The position numbers and the translations under genes are program-made. This document shows, piece after piece, positions 17,947 to 27,331 of a stretch of 64,000 nucleotides of DNA; position 1 is the stretch's first letter; every line of letters begins with the position of its first letter. The notes below the pieces were generated by a model, which searched no databases, was not told the DNA's origin, and saw nothing but the letters and a program-made list of their open reading frames with translations. The DNA is from Bacteroidota bacterium (GTDB lineage Bacteria; Bacteroidota; Bacteroidia; Chitinophagales; Chitinophagaceae). The DNA is taken from contig JAFDXP010000010.1 in assembly GCA_018267875.1 (NCBI GenBank), positions 1 to 64,000 on the forward strand, written 5' to 3'.

Positions 17947-19379
17947 TTACTGTTGGTTTCGTTTTACTAATTCTTTGCCACTTTATTTGTGGTTTGGGAT
18001 TGTTACAATTGTTTGGAATCAGGCTTAGCATGGGTTCTATGCTGGGTCTATCTTTAATTTTGGGCGTTGCCTTAGCCTCTTTCGTACCCTTTGCGTTGGA
18101 GTTATTTCACCTAAAAATTACAGTAGCTTCTGTTCAATGGGGATTAGTCATTTTGACTGTTTTGTGCTGTATTCCTATTGCAATTCGATTTAAACAACCG
18201 GACTTTAAAAACCTAAGTTGGCCACTGCATTTATATGATTATCCCTATCTTTTTATTTATGGCGTGCTTCTATCTGTAAGCATTTGGCATTGTTATTATT
18301 ATCCGGTGTTGCCACGCGATATGCTTTCGGGACCGGAAGTAATGGCTGAATATGCACTGAAGGAAGGCACCATGATTAATTCGATTTTCAAAATTGATCT
18401 TCAAACAACCAATAATCAATTAAAGCCGCCATACATTACCAGTCTTCAAATCATTTACAAGTTGTTTGCAAATCCCTTCGGACAACTATGGTTGAGTGTT
18501 ACGGTTGTTGGTTTTGTAATTTGGCTGTATAGCTTATTGCGTAAAACGTTGCATCCATTAATCGGAGGATTTGTTCTATTGTTTTTTTTAGTTATTCCCG
18601 AAATGTATGCATATACCTACATGATTTTGTTCGATTATAGTAATGCTGTTTTCTTTTTTGCAGGATTTTATTTTTTAGCTCGCTTCATCCGTTCAAAGAA
18701 CAAAAATGAATTTTGGTTTTCCTCTTTTGCATTTGGGTTAGCAACTTACATCCGTACAGAAACGCTTATCTTGATAGTGATGACTCTTCCTCTTTTATTT
18801 TTTTACTTATGGCGTGATAAAGCTTCTGCAAAACAATGGATTATTTATACCATTGGCTTTTCCTTGTTTACGGTAGCGTTTTATTTTTTGGTCATGAATG
18901 TTTTTATAAAAGGGTATATTCCCAGCACTTTTGATGTTGCATCTCAGGTGAACAAACACTTGACTAATTTGTCGCCATTATTTGACCGCCTGAATGATAT
19001 GTCCTCCAAATTAATTTTCAGCGATTGGGGGACCGGATTATATGGTTACTTCATTCGCTTGTTCATTTTTGTCTTGGCTGTTGATGCTATCTTTTTCCGT
19101 TCATTTAGCAAAGAGGCGGTTGTTGCACTTTACGGAGTGGCAATTGTATATATTGGATTAGGAATTATTGGCTGGCTATTGCCTTTGGCTGATTTGTCGA
19201 ATACCACAAAACGCGGACTGTTTAAGATATTTCCGTTAATGCTTTTTTATCTTGCCAATAGTGCGTCTCTGATAAAACTATCATCACTTATCAACAATTG
19301 GGAATACAGCAAATCATCGGAAACTCAAGCCGCATCAGTATTACCTGCAACGGGAAAAACTAAAAGCAATAAAAAGTAA
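17943..19379 (+). CDS. Polytopic membrane protein, possible GT-C type glycosyltransferase
   Basis: A 478-residue protein with about eleven hydrophobic helices through its whole length. A long non-membrane loop after the third or fourth helix contains YYPVLPRDMLSGPEVMAEYAL, with acidic residues close to the membrane. This layout resembles GT-C glycosyltransferases (dolichyl-phosphate mannosyltransferase/ArnT type), whose catalytic Asp/Glu lies in the first outer loop. The LATYIRTETLILIVM helix is also seen in such proteins. The assignment rests on topology and is tentative; an O-antigen ligase-like function is an alternative. It is translationally coupled to the preceding gene and ends 4 bp from the convergent dihydroorotase gene. 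Confidence 0.6.
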   Translation: MITVGFVLLILCHFICGLGLLQLFGIRLSMGSMLGLSLILGVALASFVPFALELFHLKITVASVQWGLVILTVLCCIPIAIRFKQPDFKNLSWPLHLYDYPYLFIYGVLLSVSIWHCYYYPVLPRDMLSGPEVMAEYALKEGTMINSIFKIDLQTTNNQLKPPYITSLQIIYKLFANPFGQLWLSVTVVGFVIWLYSLLRKTLHPLIGGFVLLFFLVIPEMYAYTYMILFDYSNAVFFFAGFYFLARFIRSKNKNEFWFSSFAFGLATYIRTETLILIVMTLPLLFFYLWRDKASAKQWIIYTIGFSLFTVAFYFLVMNVFIKGYIPSTFDVASQVNKHLTNLSPLFDRLNDMSSKLIFSDWGTGLYGYFIRLFIFVLAVDAIFFRSFSKEAVVALYGVAIVYIGLGIIGWLLPLADLSNTTKRGLFKIFPLMLFYLANSASLIKLSSLINNWEYSKSSETQAASVLPATGKTKSNKK

Positions 19380-19383
19380 ATCA

Positions 19384-20718
19384 TTATTCTCTGTCAAACT
19401 TGAGCCTCATGCCTCGAACGGAGTCATTTACTGTTCCTTGTTTAAAAGCAATTTGACCATTGACAAATGTGTATTGAATGCTTGCCGGAAAGCTATACCC
19501 CTCAAAGGGTGACCAACCACATTTGTAGAGGATATTGCTTTTAGAAACAGTAGTTTTTTGTTGAAGATTTACCAATACTAAATCAGCAAAATATCCTTCT
19601 CTAATAAATCCTCGATCGGCAATTTGAAAACAAGTTGCCGGCGCATGACTCATTTTTTCAACTACCTTTTCAATTGATATTTCCCCTTGTTGTGCATAAT
19701 TTAACATGAGCAATAATGAATGTTGTACTAAGGGTACGCCGGCAGGAGCTTGTTGATAAGCTTGTTGTTTTTCTTCCCAAGTATGCGGTGCATGATCGGT
19801 AGCAATTATATCCAAACGGTCGTCAAGTAAGGCTTCCCAAAGTGCTGTTTTATTTTCCGGAGCTTTGATAGCAGGGTTGCACTTTATTTGATTTCCAAAA
19901 CGAGCATAATCATCTGCCGTAAAATGAAGATGGTGAACGCAAACTTCAGATGTTATTCGTTTTTCAGACAAGGGAAGCATATTGCTAAACAATTGTAACT
20001 CCTTTGCGGTGGAGATATGCAAAATGTGTAGCCTTGTGTTATGTTTCATGGCAAGCTGAATAGCTGAAAACGAACTTTCAAAACAACCTTCCACATTTCG
20101 AATGAGTGGATGAAAGGAGGCATCGTTAGCATTAGGATATTGTGCTTTGTTTTGTGCAATGATTCGCTCGTCCTCGCAATGAGTAGCAATCAACACCTCT
20201 GCCTCTGAAAATATTTTACTCAAGGTAAGATAGTTGTCCACCAGCATGTTTCCGGTGCTTGACCCCATAAAAATCTTAATACCGCATATATCCTTTTTCT
20301 TTTCGTTGGTACGCAAAACTTCATCCGAATTGTCGTTAGATGTACCCATAAAAAAGGAATAGTTTGCCACAGAAGTCTTAGCAGCAATGGCATATTTATC
20401 CTCAAGCAATGCTTGAGTTAACGCAGGCGGATTGGTGTTAGGCATTTCCATAAATGTTGTCGTACCACCTGCAACTGCTGCACGCGCTTCTGATCCAATG
20501 GTTGCTTTATAGGTCAACCCTGGTTCCCGAAAATGAACTTGATCATCTATAACTCCGGGCAAAAGGTGTAGCCCTGTTGCATTGATTTCATGCCAACCGG
20601 GCAAAGCCGCAATCCGAGGGGCAATCTTATCTATCCTACCGTTGCGCAACAATACATCGCTCTGAAATTGTTTGCCTTCATTTACAATTGTTGCATCTTT
20701 TATCAGAATCAACTCCAT
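19384..20718 (-). CDS. pyrC: Dihydroorotase
   Basis: A 444-residue dihydroorotase (amidohydrolase superfamily), converting carbamoyl-aspartate to dihydroorotate in pyrimidine synthesis. Most active-site blocks are present: GIKIFMGSSTGNM (Lys that can be carboxylated), IATHCED, RLHILHIST, SEVCVHHLHF and the catalytic IIATDHAPH. The first metal motif, normally DxHxHFREPG, reads DDQVHFREPG, so the first His is Gln. As far as I recall this Gln is usual in Bacteroidota dihydroorotases. The ATG at 20718 (MELILIKDATIV) gives the standard N-terminus; an upstream extension would add 22 atypical residues. The gene is divergent from the Wzi/RemB-like gene. It is the likely active enzyme compared with the degenerate copy at 1-921. 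Confidence 0.88.
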   Translation of the reverse strand: MELILIKDATIVNEGKQFQSDVLLRNGRIDKIAPRIAALPGWHEINATGLHLLPGVIDDQVHFREPGLTYKATIGSEARAAVAGGTTTFMEMPNTNPPALTQALLEDKYAIAAKTSVANYSFFMGTSNDNSDEVLRTNEKKKDICGIKIFMGSSTGNMLVDNYLTLSKIFSEAEVLIATHCEDERIIAQNKAQYPNANDASFHPLIRNVEGCFESSFSAIQLAMKHNTRLHILHISTAKELQLFSNMLPLSEKRITSEVCVHHLHFTADDYARFGNQIKCNPAIKAPENKTALWEALLDDRLDIIATDHAPHTWEEKQQAYQQAPAGVPLVQHSLLLMLNYAQQGEISIEKVVEKMSHAPATCFQIADRGFIREGYFADLVLVNLQQKTTVSKSNILYKCGWSPFEGYSFPASIQYTFVNGQIAFKQGTVNDSVRGMRLKFDRE

Positions 20719-20782
20719 AACTAAAAATGAAAAACTATTTTTACAGCACACAATGTAACGCATCTGTCTTAAACACTTATTC

Positions 20783-22465
20783 ATGCTTCACAAAGCTTTT
20801 CTACCCACAATATTATTGGCAGCTTTTGCAGCTAAAGCACAAACCACCTATCTTCCACTCAACACCAATGAATACCAATTATTGGATCGCTTAGAAACAC
20901 GCTCAGGCAAGCTGACTAACGATTTTTTTACAACTATAAAGCCCATACCCAGAAAAGGTGCAGTAGAATTTTTATTAGAGGAGCGTAAAAATGCACGAGA
21001 TTTAAAGTTGACCAAAGTAGACCGATACAATATTGACCATGCTATTTCCGTAAGCGGTGAATGGACACCCAATGAAGATGGAGCCATCAATTCCAAACTG
21101 CCGTGGTTTAAAACTTTCTATACCAAACAACCTGATTTCCTACACGTTAAAACAAAAGATTTTTTTTTAGCGGTTAATCCTGTGATTTCTGGTGAGTTGA
21201 TTAGTGAAAATGCAAATGGCAAAACTTACAATGAATATTGGACTTCTCGGGGCTTAGAATTACGCGGATGGATTTCTAAGAAAATTGGGTTTTACACTTA
21301 TCTAACCGATAATCAAGAGCGTGTACCCAGCTTTGTGGATAGCTACATTACGCGTCATCAAGCGGTTCCCGGAGCTGATTATTACACCAAGCCAAGCAAC
21401 CATTACGACTATTTTTTAGCCAAAGGTTATATTGATTTTGCAGTTATTAAAAACCATATAAACGTAACCCTTGGTCGAGATAAATTTTTTTGGGGAGATG
21501 GTATGCGAAGTTTGTTTTTAAGCGACATTTCTTCGCCTATTACCTTCTTGCGACTAAACACTAAAATTTGGAAATTAAACTACCAAAATTTGTATGTTGA
21601 GTTAACACCTCAATTTACTCGCGGCGGCGCAGATGATCGTCTGCCACACAAATATGCCACTATGCACACCCTAAGTGTGAATGCCACTAAATGGCTCAAC
21701 ATCGGTTTGTATGAAGCTGTAACCTTTAGTCGGCGGGATCGGTATGAATTCAGCTACATGATTCCTTTAATATTTTTTAGAGCAATAGAGCGGAGTAACG
21801 GAAGTCCGGACAAAGTGAACGTAGGTATCAACTTTAAAGCTATTGCAGCAAAGCATCTTCAATTTTATGGACAATTTTTACTCAATGAATTTACCTCAAA
21901 AGAGTTTTTTAGCCACAATGGTTATTGGGCTAATAAATGGGGCTTACAGTTGGGCGGAAAATATTTTGATGCCTTTGGAGTTAAGAACCTCGATATTCAA
22001 GCAGAGTTAAATATGGTGCGTCCATACACTTATTCACACTATGATTCCACTGACAATTTCACCAACTACAACCAGTATTTAGCACATCCGCTCGGTGCCG
22101 GATTTCGTGAGTTCATTGGTTTAATTCGTTATCAACCTACCAACAATCTTTTCATTACAGCTAAAGGAATGTATTATCAGCAAGGGGTGGACACCGGAAT
22201 GGCAAACTACGGCAGCGATCCATTTAAGAATTATAATACTCGCACTTCAGACTATGGTGTTCGCATGATAAATGGTGTACCTACTACTTGCTTTTTAGCT
22301 GAGCTAAATGGTAGTTATCGTTTAAGGGATAATCTCTACTTAGATTTAGGTATTACCCATCGCCGTTTTAAGTATGACTCCGGCATTTTACCGGATAATA
22401 CTTCAACTTATTTTACCGGAGGTTTCCGATTAAACATAGCTAAGCGCGATTACAATTTTTATTAA
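20783..22465 (+). CDS. Outer membrane beta-barrel protein, Wzi/RemB-like
   Basis: A 560-residue outer membrane protein with signal peptide (MLHKAFLPTILLAAFAAKAQ). The mature start, TYLPLNTNEYQLLDRLETRSGKL, and repeated amphipathic strands with aromatic ends fit the Bacteroidota family annotated as capsule assembly Wzi-like or gliding motility RemB-like. Characteristic segments are HINVTLGRDKFFWGDGMRSLFLSD and NLFITAKGMYYQQGVDTG. It ends with strand-like RLNIAKRDYNFY and an aromatic residue, as needed for barrel insertion. Wzi in Proteobacteria anchors capsule; the RemB role is in gliding. Which applies here cannot be decided. Its stop interlocks with the convergent 22462-23010 gene in a 4-nt TTAA. 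Confidence 0.7.
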   Translation: MLHKAFLPTILLAAFAAKAQTTYLPLNTNEYQLLDRLETRSGKLTNDFFTTIKPIPRKGAVEFLLEERKNARDLKLTKVDRYNIDHAISVSGEWTPNEDGAINSKLPWFKTFYTKQPDFLHVKTKDFFLAVNPVISGELISENANGKTYNEYWTSRGLELRGWISKKIGFYTYLTDNQERVPSFVDSYITRHQAVPGADYYTKPSNHYDYFLAKGYIDFAVIKNHINVTLGRDKFFWGDGMRSLFLSDISSPITFLRLNTKIWKLNYQNLYVELTPQFTRGGADDRLPHKYATMHTLSVNATKWLNIGLYEAVTFSRRDRYEFSYMIPLIFFRAIERSNGSPDKVNVGINFKAIAAKHLQFYGQFLLNEFTSKEFFSHNGYWANKWGLQLGGKYFDAFGVKNLDIQAELNMVRPYTYSHYDSTDNFTNYNQYLAHPLGAGFREFIGLIRYQPTNNLFITAKGMYYQQGVDTGMANYGSDPFKNYNTRTSDYGVRMINGVPTTCFLAELNGSYRLRDNLYLDLGITHRRFKYDSGILPDNTSTYFTGGFRLNIAKRDYNFY

Positions 22466-23010
22466 CCCAAAAGATCTGGAAGCGTTTCTGCATACACAAC
22501 CTTTTTATGTTCCGTAAGCTTTGCTAAACGCGGTTTTCCAAAGATTAGTTCCTTTATTTGAAATGGCGGATAGACCTTGCATTGCCATGGGTGCGTATCG
22601 TCATACAGCACAAATACAACCCAAGCATTCGGGTTATCTAATATTTTATCTCTACGCTTTTTACCACATTGAAAAGTCCATGATAATCCAAAACGATGTG
22701 CCATTGTTTGGCGTTGCGTTTTTACTGCAATTCCATTTCCATTAAAATACAAATCGTCATCCCAAGATTTTTCTTTGCCCCAATAAATTGAGTAGTCAGG
22801 GCCTTGCACCTTGCCCATTGGTTCAAGGATTATTTTTACCGCCTCCTCACCTAATTTACTAATAAAATGATCGTCTTGAATCTTGGATAAAGCAAGTTGA
22901 TTAGCATCACTATAATTCGTCGTGCCGCAAACTTGTTTAGCAAATTGTGCTGCTCGCGAAACGGACTCTCTGGGAACATCAACCTTAATAATAGAACGGA
23001 AGGGGCGCAT
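22462..23010 (-). CDS. Unrecognised protein, possible PD-(D/E)XK-like nuclease fold
   Basis: A 182-residue soluble protein without signal peptide. I do not recognise the family. The order of elements resembles restriction-endonuclease-like folds: a helix with Glu55-Glu56 (GEEAVKIIL), a strand with Pro71-Asp72 (GPDYSIYW), Asp84-86 (SWDDDL), then a strand with Lys97 (GIAVKTQ), followed by a hydrophobic strand WVVFVLYDD. The position of the second acidic residue of (D/E)XK is taken by Ala95, so the site would be a variant. It has no methylase or other defence gene beside it. A repair or homing-type nuclease, or a non-catalytic member, are alternatives. It lies between two envelope protein genes. 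Confidence 0.55.
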   Translation of the reverse strand: MRPFRSIIKVDVPRESVSRAAQFAKQVCGTTNYSDANQLALSKIQDDHFISKLGEEAVKIILEPMGKVQGPDYSIYWGKEKSWDDDLYFNGNGIAVKTQRQTMAHRFGLSWTFQCGKKRRDKILDNPNAWVVFVLYDDTHPWQCKVYPPFQIKELIFGKPRLAKLTEHKKVVYAETLPDLLG

Positions 23011-23100
23011 GAGAGTTGTAAGTTAAGTAAAATGTCAAATTATTTCAACTGTACTTATTTTGGTTTCATCAAACCGACAACCTAATTAACTTAGCCGTTT

Positions 23101-24024
23101 ATGATGCGGCATATCCTTCTTCTTTTTTCATTAGTTTTCTGTTGGTTTTTGGGGTTTGCTCAAGTAGAATATTTTACGTTACAAGGATATTTGGGTGTTG
23201 AAGGAGGGGAGTCTTATAACTACAAGTTAGTGGTCAAAGATTCTTTCGGCATATTATCCGGTTTCGGATACACATATCTCTATGAAGGAAAAGAAGTGAA
23301 GGCTACCATAAAAGGATGGGTGGATAAACAAAAAGGCATATTCAATTTTCAGGAAACAAACATTGTGCATAATCGTGGATTTGAAAGCAATACCACAATC
23401 TGTCTGATACATGCTTCGCTTCATTTAAAAAAAGAAACCAATGGTGGTGAAGTTTTCAGTGGTTCTATAACCAGTGCTGATGCCGGAAATGTTTATTGTG
23501 GTCAGGGGACCATTACATTTCCCTATTCTCCACAACTCAAACAATTGATGAAAGTAGCGATCAGCCCTCCCGTTTTTCCTGTTGCTGCAAAGGTTGCCAA
23601 TATTAAACCCTTACGTGTTATTTACGATACCCTTCGAACGAAACGTATGAGTGCTTCTGATTCTTTAGAAAAAAAAGTTGCTGAAATAACATTTGGGCAA
23701 GACATAACCTACGACTGGCATACAGACTCTATCGTTCTAAAAATATGGGATGGTGGTAAGATAGATGGTGATATGGTTTCCATTCGAATGAATGATGCAA
23801 TCATGATCCATAAATTGACCTTATCAAAAGATACTGTTACGAAGCGAATAAAATTTTTAGATAACAGTTGTTCGCTAACTATTATTGCTTTAAACGAAGG
23901 TAGCGAACCACCTAACACTGCTAACCTAATTTTGTTAGATGGCAATCGTTTACATGAAATAATTGCCTTTAACGAAGTAGGAAAACATGCCACAATTCAC
24001 CTTAGAAAAGTAGGAAAACCATAG
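23101..24024 (+). CDS. Unrecognised secreted protein
   Basis: A 307-residue exported protein (signal peptide MMRHILLLFSLVFCWFLGFAQ). Residues ~22-150 form a beta-rich domain (YFTLQGYLGVEGGESYNYKL). Residues ~195-305 form a second domain containing VLKIWDGGKIDGDMVSIRMND and LDGNRLHEIIAFNEVGKHATI. The second domain looks like a small beta-sandwich found at the end of several Bacteroidota secreted proteins, but I cannot name it. It has no T9SS-type tail. Two ATG codons stand in tandem at the start; either could be used. It is convergent with the 3-hydroxyacyl-CoA dehydrogenase gene. Function unknown. Confidence 0.7.
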   Translation: MMRHILLLFSLVFCWFLGFAQVEYFTLQGYLGVEGGESYNYKLVVKDSFGILSGFGYTYLYEGKEVKATIKGWVDKQKGIFNFQETNIVHNRGFESNTTICLIHASLHLKKETNGGEVFSGSITSADAGNVYCGQGTITFPYSPQLKQLMKVAISPPVFPVAAKVANIKPLRVIYDTLRTKRMSASDSLEKKVAEITFGQDITYDWHTDSIVLKIWDGGKIDGDMVSIRMNDAIMIHKLTLSKDTVTKRIKFLDNSCSLTIIALNEGSEPPNTANLILLDGNRLHEIIAFNEVGKHATIHLRKVGKP

Positions 24025-24060
24025 CTCTAATTTCCCCCGTTTAACAACAAGCTATGCTTA

Positions 24061-26475
24061 TCAATTCCTAAGGGGCTTTCCGGTTTGTAAAATGCTTTGA
24101 AGTCGCTCTAACGTTTTGCGCTCTCCACAAAGACTTAAAAAGGTTTCTCGTTCTAAATCCAACAAATATCGTTCAGAAACCAAAGTTGCTTGTGACAGAT
24201 CTCCTCCACACATCACATGTGCTAATTTTTGTGCAATAAATTTATCATAGTCGGAAATATAATTTCCGCGCCACATACCGTGAATACCGGATAAAATAGG
24301 ACCCAATCCTCCACGTCCTTGTACTTTAATGTCTGTTCGTTCTTGTCCTTGTGTATAGCCACGTTCACGCATTTGTAACACTATATTTTTAGCATCACCA
24401 ATTCTTCTATCGGGGTTCATGCTAATATGGTCAATACCGGGGCGAAGTACAAAATTCTCAAATGCTTCATGTGCCGAGGTAGATACTTTAGCCGTACCAA
24501 CATTGATGAAGAGTTGCTGAAGATAATTGAGCTCAATGTCTTCTTTTATGTTTCGATCAGAAGCACGTACAGCCATTTCTTTGGTGCCACCACCGCCCGG
24601 AATTAACCCTACGCCTACTTCTACCAAACCAATATAACTTTCTGCTGCTGCTTGCACAGAATCTGCATGAAGGCACATTTCGCATCCACCACCAAGAGTT
24701 AATCCATGTGGTGCCACTACAACCGGCACGCTACTGTATCTCATTCGCATTGTAGTGTTTTGAAACTGACGAATGGCCATATCCAACTCATCATATTCCT
24801 GTTCGGCGGCAAACATAAATATCAAACCTACATTGGCTCCCGCACTAAAGTTGGCTCCCGCATTTGCTAACACCAATCCTTGATAATTTTCTTCTGCTAA
24901 AGCAATTGCCTTATTCACTCCTTCCAACACTTCGCCGCCAATGCTGTTCATCTTTGTATTCCATCTTAACGCCAACACTTCATCACCAATATCATACACA
25001 TGGCAAGCTGCATTTTTCCAAACAATTTGTTCACTACGATGTTCTAAGATAATCAGGTTTGAGGCACTTGATACCGTTTGGTAGCTTCCGGTTTTTTGAT
25101 CATAATATTTCTTAGTTCCGTTTTCAATTTTGTAAAAGGTTTTAAAACCTTTTTGCAGCATTTCGTTGACCCAAGAAGCCGGTTGTTTATCAGCAGCCTT
25201 CATTTGTTCTGTCGTTTCTGAAACCCCGAGAGCATCCCAGCTTTCAAATGGACCAATTTCCCAACCAAATCCGGCTTTTATAGCATCATCTATCTTAAAT
25301 AATTCGTCTGCAATTTCAGGAATGCGATGCGAAACATAAGAAAAGAGAAGCTGATGGAATATGCGATAAAACTCACCTGCTTGATCTTGTCCACCATACA
25401 AAACCTTTAATCTCTCTGCCAAGTCATCCACTTGTTTTGCAGCTTCCAAAGTGGCAAAACGCGGCTTTTGTTTAGGTTGATATTCCATCGTTTCCAGATT
25501 CAGTGTATAGATTTCACTGCTTGGCTTAGATTGGACATTTCCTTGTTCAGTATCAGCTTTTGATGAAGGTAAAACTTTCATTTTTTTGTAAAAGCCTTGC
25601 CCCGTTTTATCGCCTAACCAGTTATTGGCAACCATTGTTTCCAAAAAAGGCGGAAGCTTAAAAATATCTTTTGCTTCATCGTTGGGTGCGTTCAGCGGTA
25701 ATGCTTTAGAAACATGCACTAAAGTATCTAACCCTACAACATCGCCCGTGCGAAAAGTTGCTGATTTGGGTCGTCCAAAAACAGTACCCGTCAAAGCATC
25801 TACTTCATCTACATTCAAACCTAATTGTTGCATAGCCGAAAAGGTTGCCATAAAACCAAAAACACCAACCCTATTGGCTATAAATGCAGGAGTGTCTTTA
25901 CACAGTACTGTAGTTTTTCCTAAAAAACGATCACCAAAATCCAGCAAGAAATCAATAACCTCCTGTTTGGTATGTGGCGAGGGAATAATTTCAAGAAGTC
26001 GTAAATAGCGAGGTGGATTGAAAAAATGGGTACCACAAAAATGTTGTTGAAAATCTTCGCTACGCCCTTCGGTCATCAAGTGGATTGGAATGCCGGAAGT
26101 GTTAGATGTAATTAGCGTTCCGGGCTTGCGATATTGTTCAATTTCTGTAAAAACTTTTTGTTTGATATCTAAGCGTTCAACCACTACTTCTATAATCCAA
26201 TCGCATTCAGCTATTCGGACTAAATCATCATCCAGATTGCCGATTGTGATATGCTTATTTATGTTTTTTGTAAACACAGCAGACGGCTTTGCTTTTAGTG
26301 TTGCCAGTAAAGCATCTTGAACAATTTTATTTTTATTGAACACCTTTCCTTCTTCTTGTTTAGCAGCAATATCAAGAAGCAACACCGAAACACCGATGCC
26401 TGCAAAATGGCAAGCAATGCGAGAACCCATTACACCCGATCCAATGACGGCTACTTTCCGTATGTGTCTGTTCAT
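24061..26475 (-). CDS. 3-hydroxyacyl-CoA dehydrogenase / enoyl-CoA hydratase fusion (FadN type)
   Basis: An 804-residue beta-oxidation enzyme. The NAD-dependent dehydrogenase comes first: VAVIGSGVMGSRIACHFA at the N-terminus, then GTHFFNPPRYLRLLEIIPSP and KDTPAFIANRVGVFGF. The crotonase domain forms the C-terminal part: NAGANFSAGANVGLIFMFAA and GLTLGGGCEMCLHADSVQAA supply the oxyanion-hole region. This order (dehydrogenase then hydratase) is that of Bacillus FadN, the reverse of E. coli FadB. It hydrates enoyl-CoA and oxidises 3-hydroxyacyl-CoA. The usual partners, thiolase and acyl-CoA dehydrogenase, are not adjacent. ATG 26475 is preferred to a TTG three codons upstream. Confidence 0.93.
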   Translation of the reverse strand: MNRHIRKVAVIGSGVMGSRIACHFAGIGVSVLLLDIAAKQEEGKVFNKNKIVQDALLATLKAKPSAVFTKNINKHITIGNLDDDLVRIAECDWIIEVVVERLDIKQKVFTEIEQYRKPGTLITSNTSGIPIHLMTEGRSEDFQQHFCGTHFFNPPRYLRLLEIIPSPHTKQEVIDFLLDFGDRFLGKTTVLCKDTPAFIANRVGVFGFMATFSAMQQLGLNVDEVDALTGTVFGRPKSATFRTGDVVGLDTLVHVSKALPLNAPNDEAKDIFKLPPFLETMVANNWLGDKTGQGFYKKMKVLPSSKADTEQGNVQSKPSSEIYTLNLETMEYQPKQKPRFATLEAAKQVDDLAERLKVLYGGQDQAGEFYRIFHQLLFSYVSHRIPEIADELFKIDDAIKAGFGWEIGPFESWDALGVSETTEQMKAADKQPASWVNEMLQKGFKTFYKIENGTKKYYDQKTGSYQTVSSASNLIILEHRSEQIVWKNAACHVYDIGDEVLALRWNTKMNSIGGEVLEGVNKAIALAEENYQGLVLANAGANFSAGANVGLIFMFAAEQEYDELDMAIRQFQNTTMRMRYSSVPVVVAPHGLTLGGGCEMCLHADSVQAAAESYIGLVEVGVGLIPGGGGTKEMAVRASDRNIKEDIELNYLQQLFINVGTAKVSTSAHEAFENFVLRPGIDHISMNPDRRIGDAKNIVLQMRERGYTQGQERTDIKVQGRGGLGPILSGIHGMWRGNYISDYDKFIAQKLAHVMCGGDLSQATLVSERYLLDLERETFLSLCGERKTLERLQSILQTGKPLRN

Positions 26476-26618
26476 TTTATCCAAAATTTTGACTTACTAA
26501 ATGTACCAAAATTTAAGCAAAGCGGGAACGGAATACAATCTCTAATCGATCTTTAATAAGCATGAGAAGTTTCCAAAAGAAACAACTATAAATTGCAGAA
26601 CTTTGATTTTTTTACATT

Positions 26619-27254
26619 ATGCCGCTTTATCAAGAATGGAAACCGGATGAAGAAAGCCTTGCTGCTATTTGGGAAATAGACGAGGATGAAGATTTTTTTG
26701 TTCAGCATACACAAATTGAAACAAAAATTGTTCATTCTAAACGCCGCTTAGAACATTTGGCCGGTCGTTTTTTACTTAAATATTTAAAAAACGACTTTCC
26801 ATTATTTCATATTGTCGCAGATGAACATTTTAAGCCACGCATACCAGAAAACGCTTGTTATTTTTCCATATCCCACTCTTATCCTTACATTGCGGCTACT
26901 ATAAGTACAAAAAATGAATGCGGCATAGATATACAGACATGGAATAATCGTATTCAAATTTTACAAAAAAAATTTCTTAATCAAAAAGAGCAACAGTTAT
27001 TTGAAAACGACATTAGATTACTAACACTTGCATGGTGTGCTAAAGAAGCTGCCTATAAATGGTTGGGACGAAGAGGGATTGATTTTATTGATCAACTACC
27101 GATATCTTCTCTTAAACAAATTGAAAATTCATCAGAGTATCGTCTAATAATAAATACTCTTAACAGTAATCCTATCTTGCTCGAAGGACATATTCATCAA
27201 TCCTTTGCCTCTTGTATATGCTTGCCTACTCAAAGTAATGTTGATTTATTATAA
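26619..27254 (+). CDS. 4'-phosphopantetheinyl transferase (Sfp superfamily)
   Basis: A 211-residue Sfp-type transferase, which moves the phosphopantetheine arm of CoA to a serine of an acyl carrier protein. The two magnesium/CoA motifs are present: ECGIDIQTW and LAWCAKEAAYKWLGRRG. The FSISHSYPYIAATIS block before them is also characteristic. No NRPS or PKS genes are near, so it probably serves the fatty acid carrier protein or a distant cluster. The gene is preceded by a divergent gene and followed by the promoter region of glutamine synthetase III. Confidence 0.88.
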   Translation: MPLYQEWKPDEESLAAIWEIDEDEDFFVQHTQIETKIVHSKRRLEHLAGRFLLKYLKNDFPLFHIVADEHFKPRIPENACYFSISHSYPYIAATISTKNECGIDIQTWNNRIQILQKKFLNQKEQQLFENDIRLLTLAWCAKEAAYKWLGRRGIDFIDQLPISSLKQIENSSEYRLIINTLNSNPILLEGHIHQSFASCICLPTQSNVDLL

Positions 27255-27287
27255 TGTTGTTATTTTTTTGCAAAAACTGTTTATTTT

Positions 27288-27317
27288 TTTGCTTTCTTAG
27301 AAAATACATTATGTTTG
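27288..27317 (+). promoter_or_regulatory. Promoter of glnN, close to the start codon
   Basis: TTTG at 27288-27291, an 18-nt spacer, then TATGTTTG at 27310-27317, exact at both elements of the Bacteroidota promoter. Only 14 nt separate it from the ATG at 27332, so the 5' leader should be under about ten nucleotides. Confidence 0.65.
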
Positions 27318-27331
27318 CAAAAAAATAATCC

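Noticed and set aside
25625..26008. 127-residue plus-strand frame within the beta-oxidation enzyme
   Set aside because: It lies wholly inside a well-supported gene on the other strand and has no recognisable feature.
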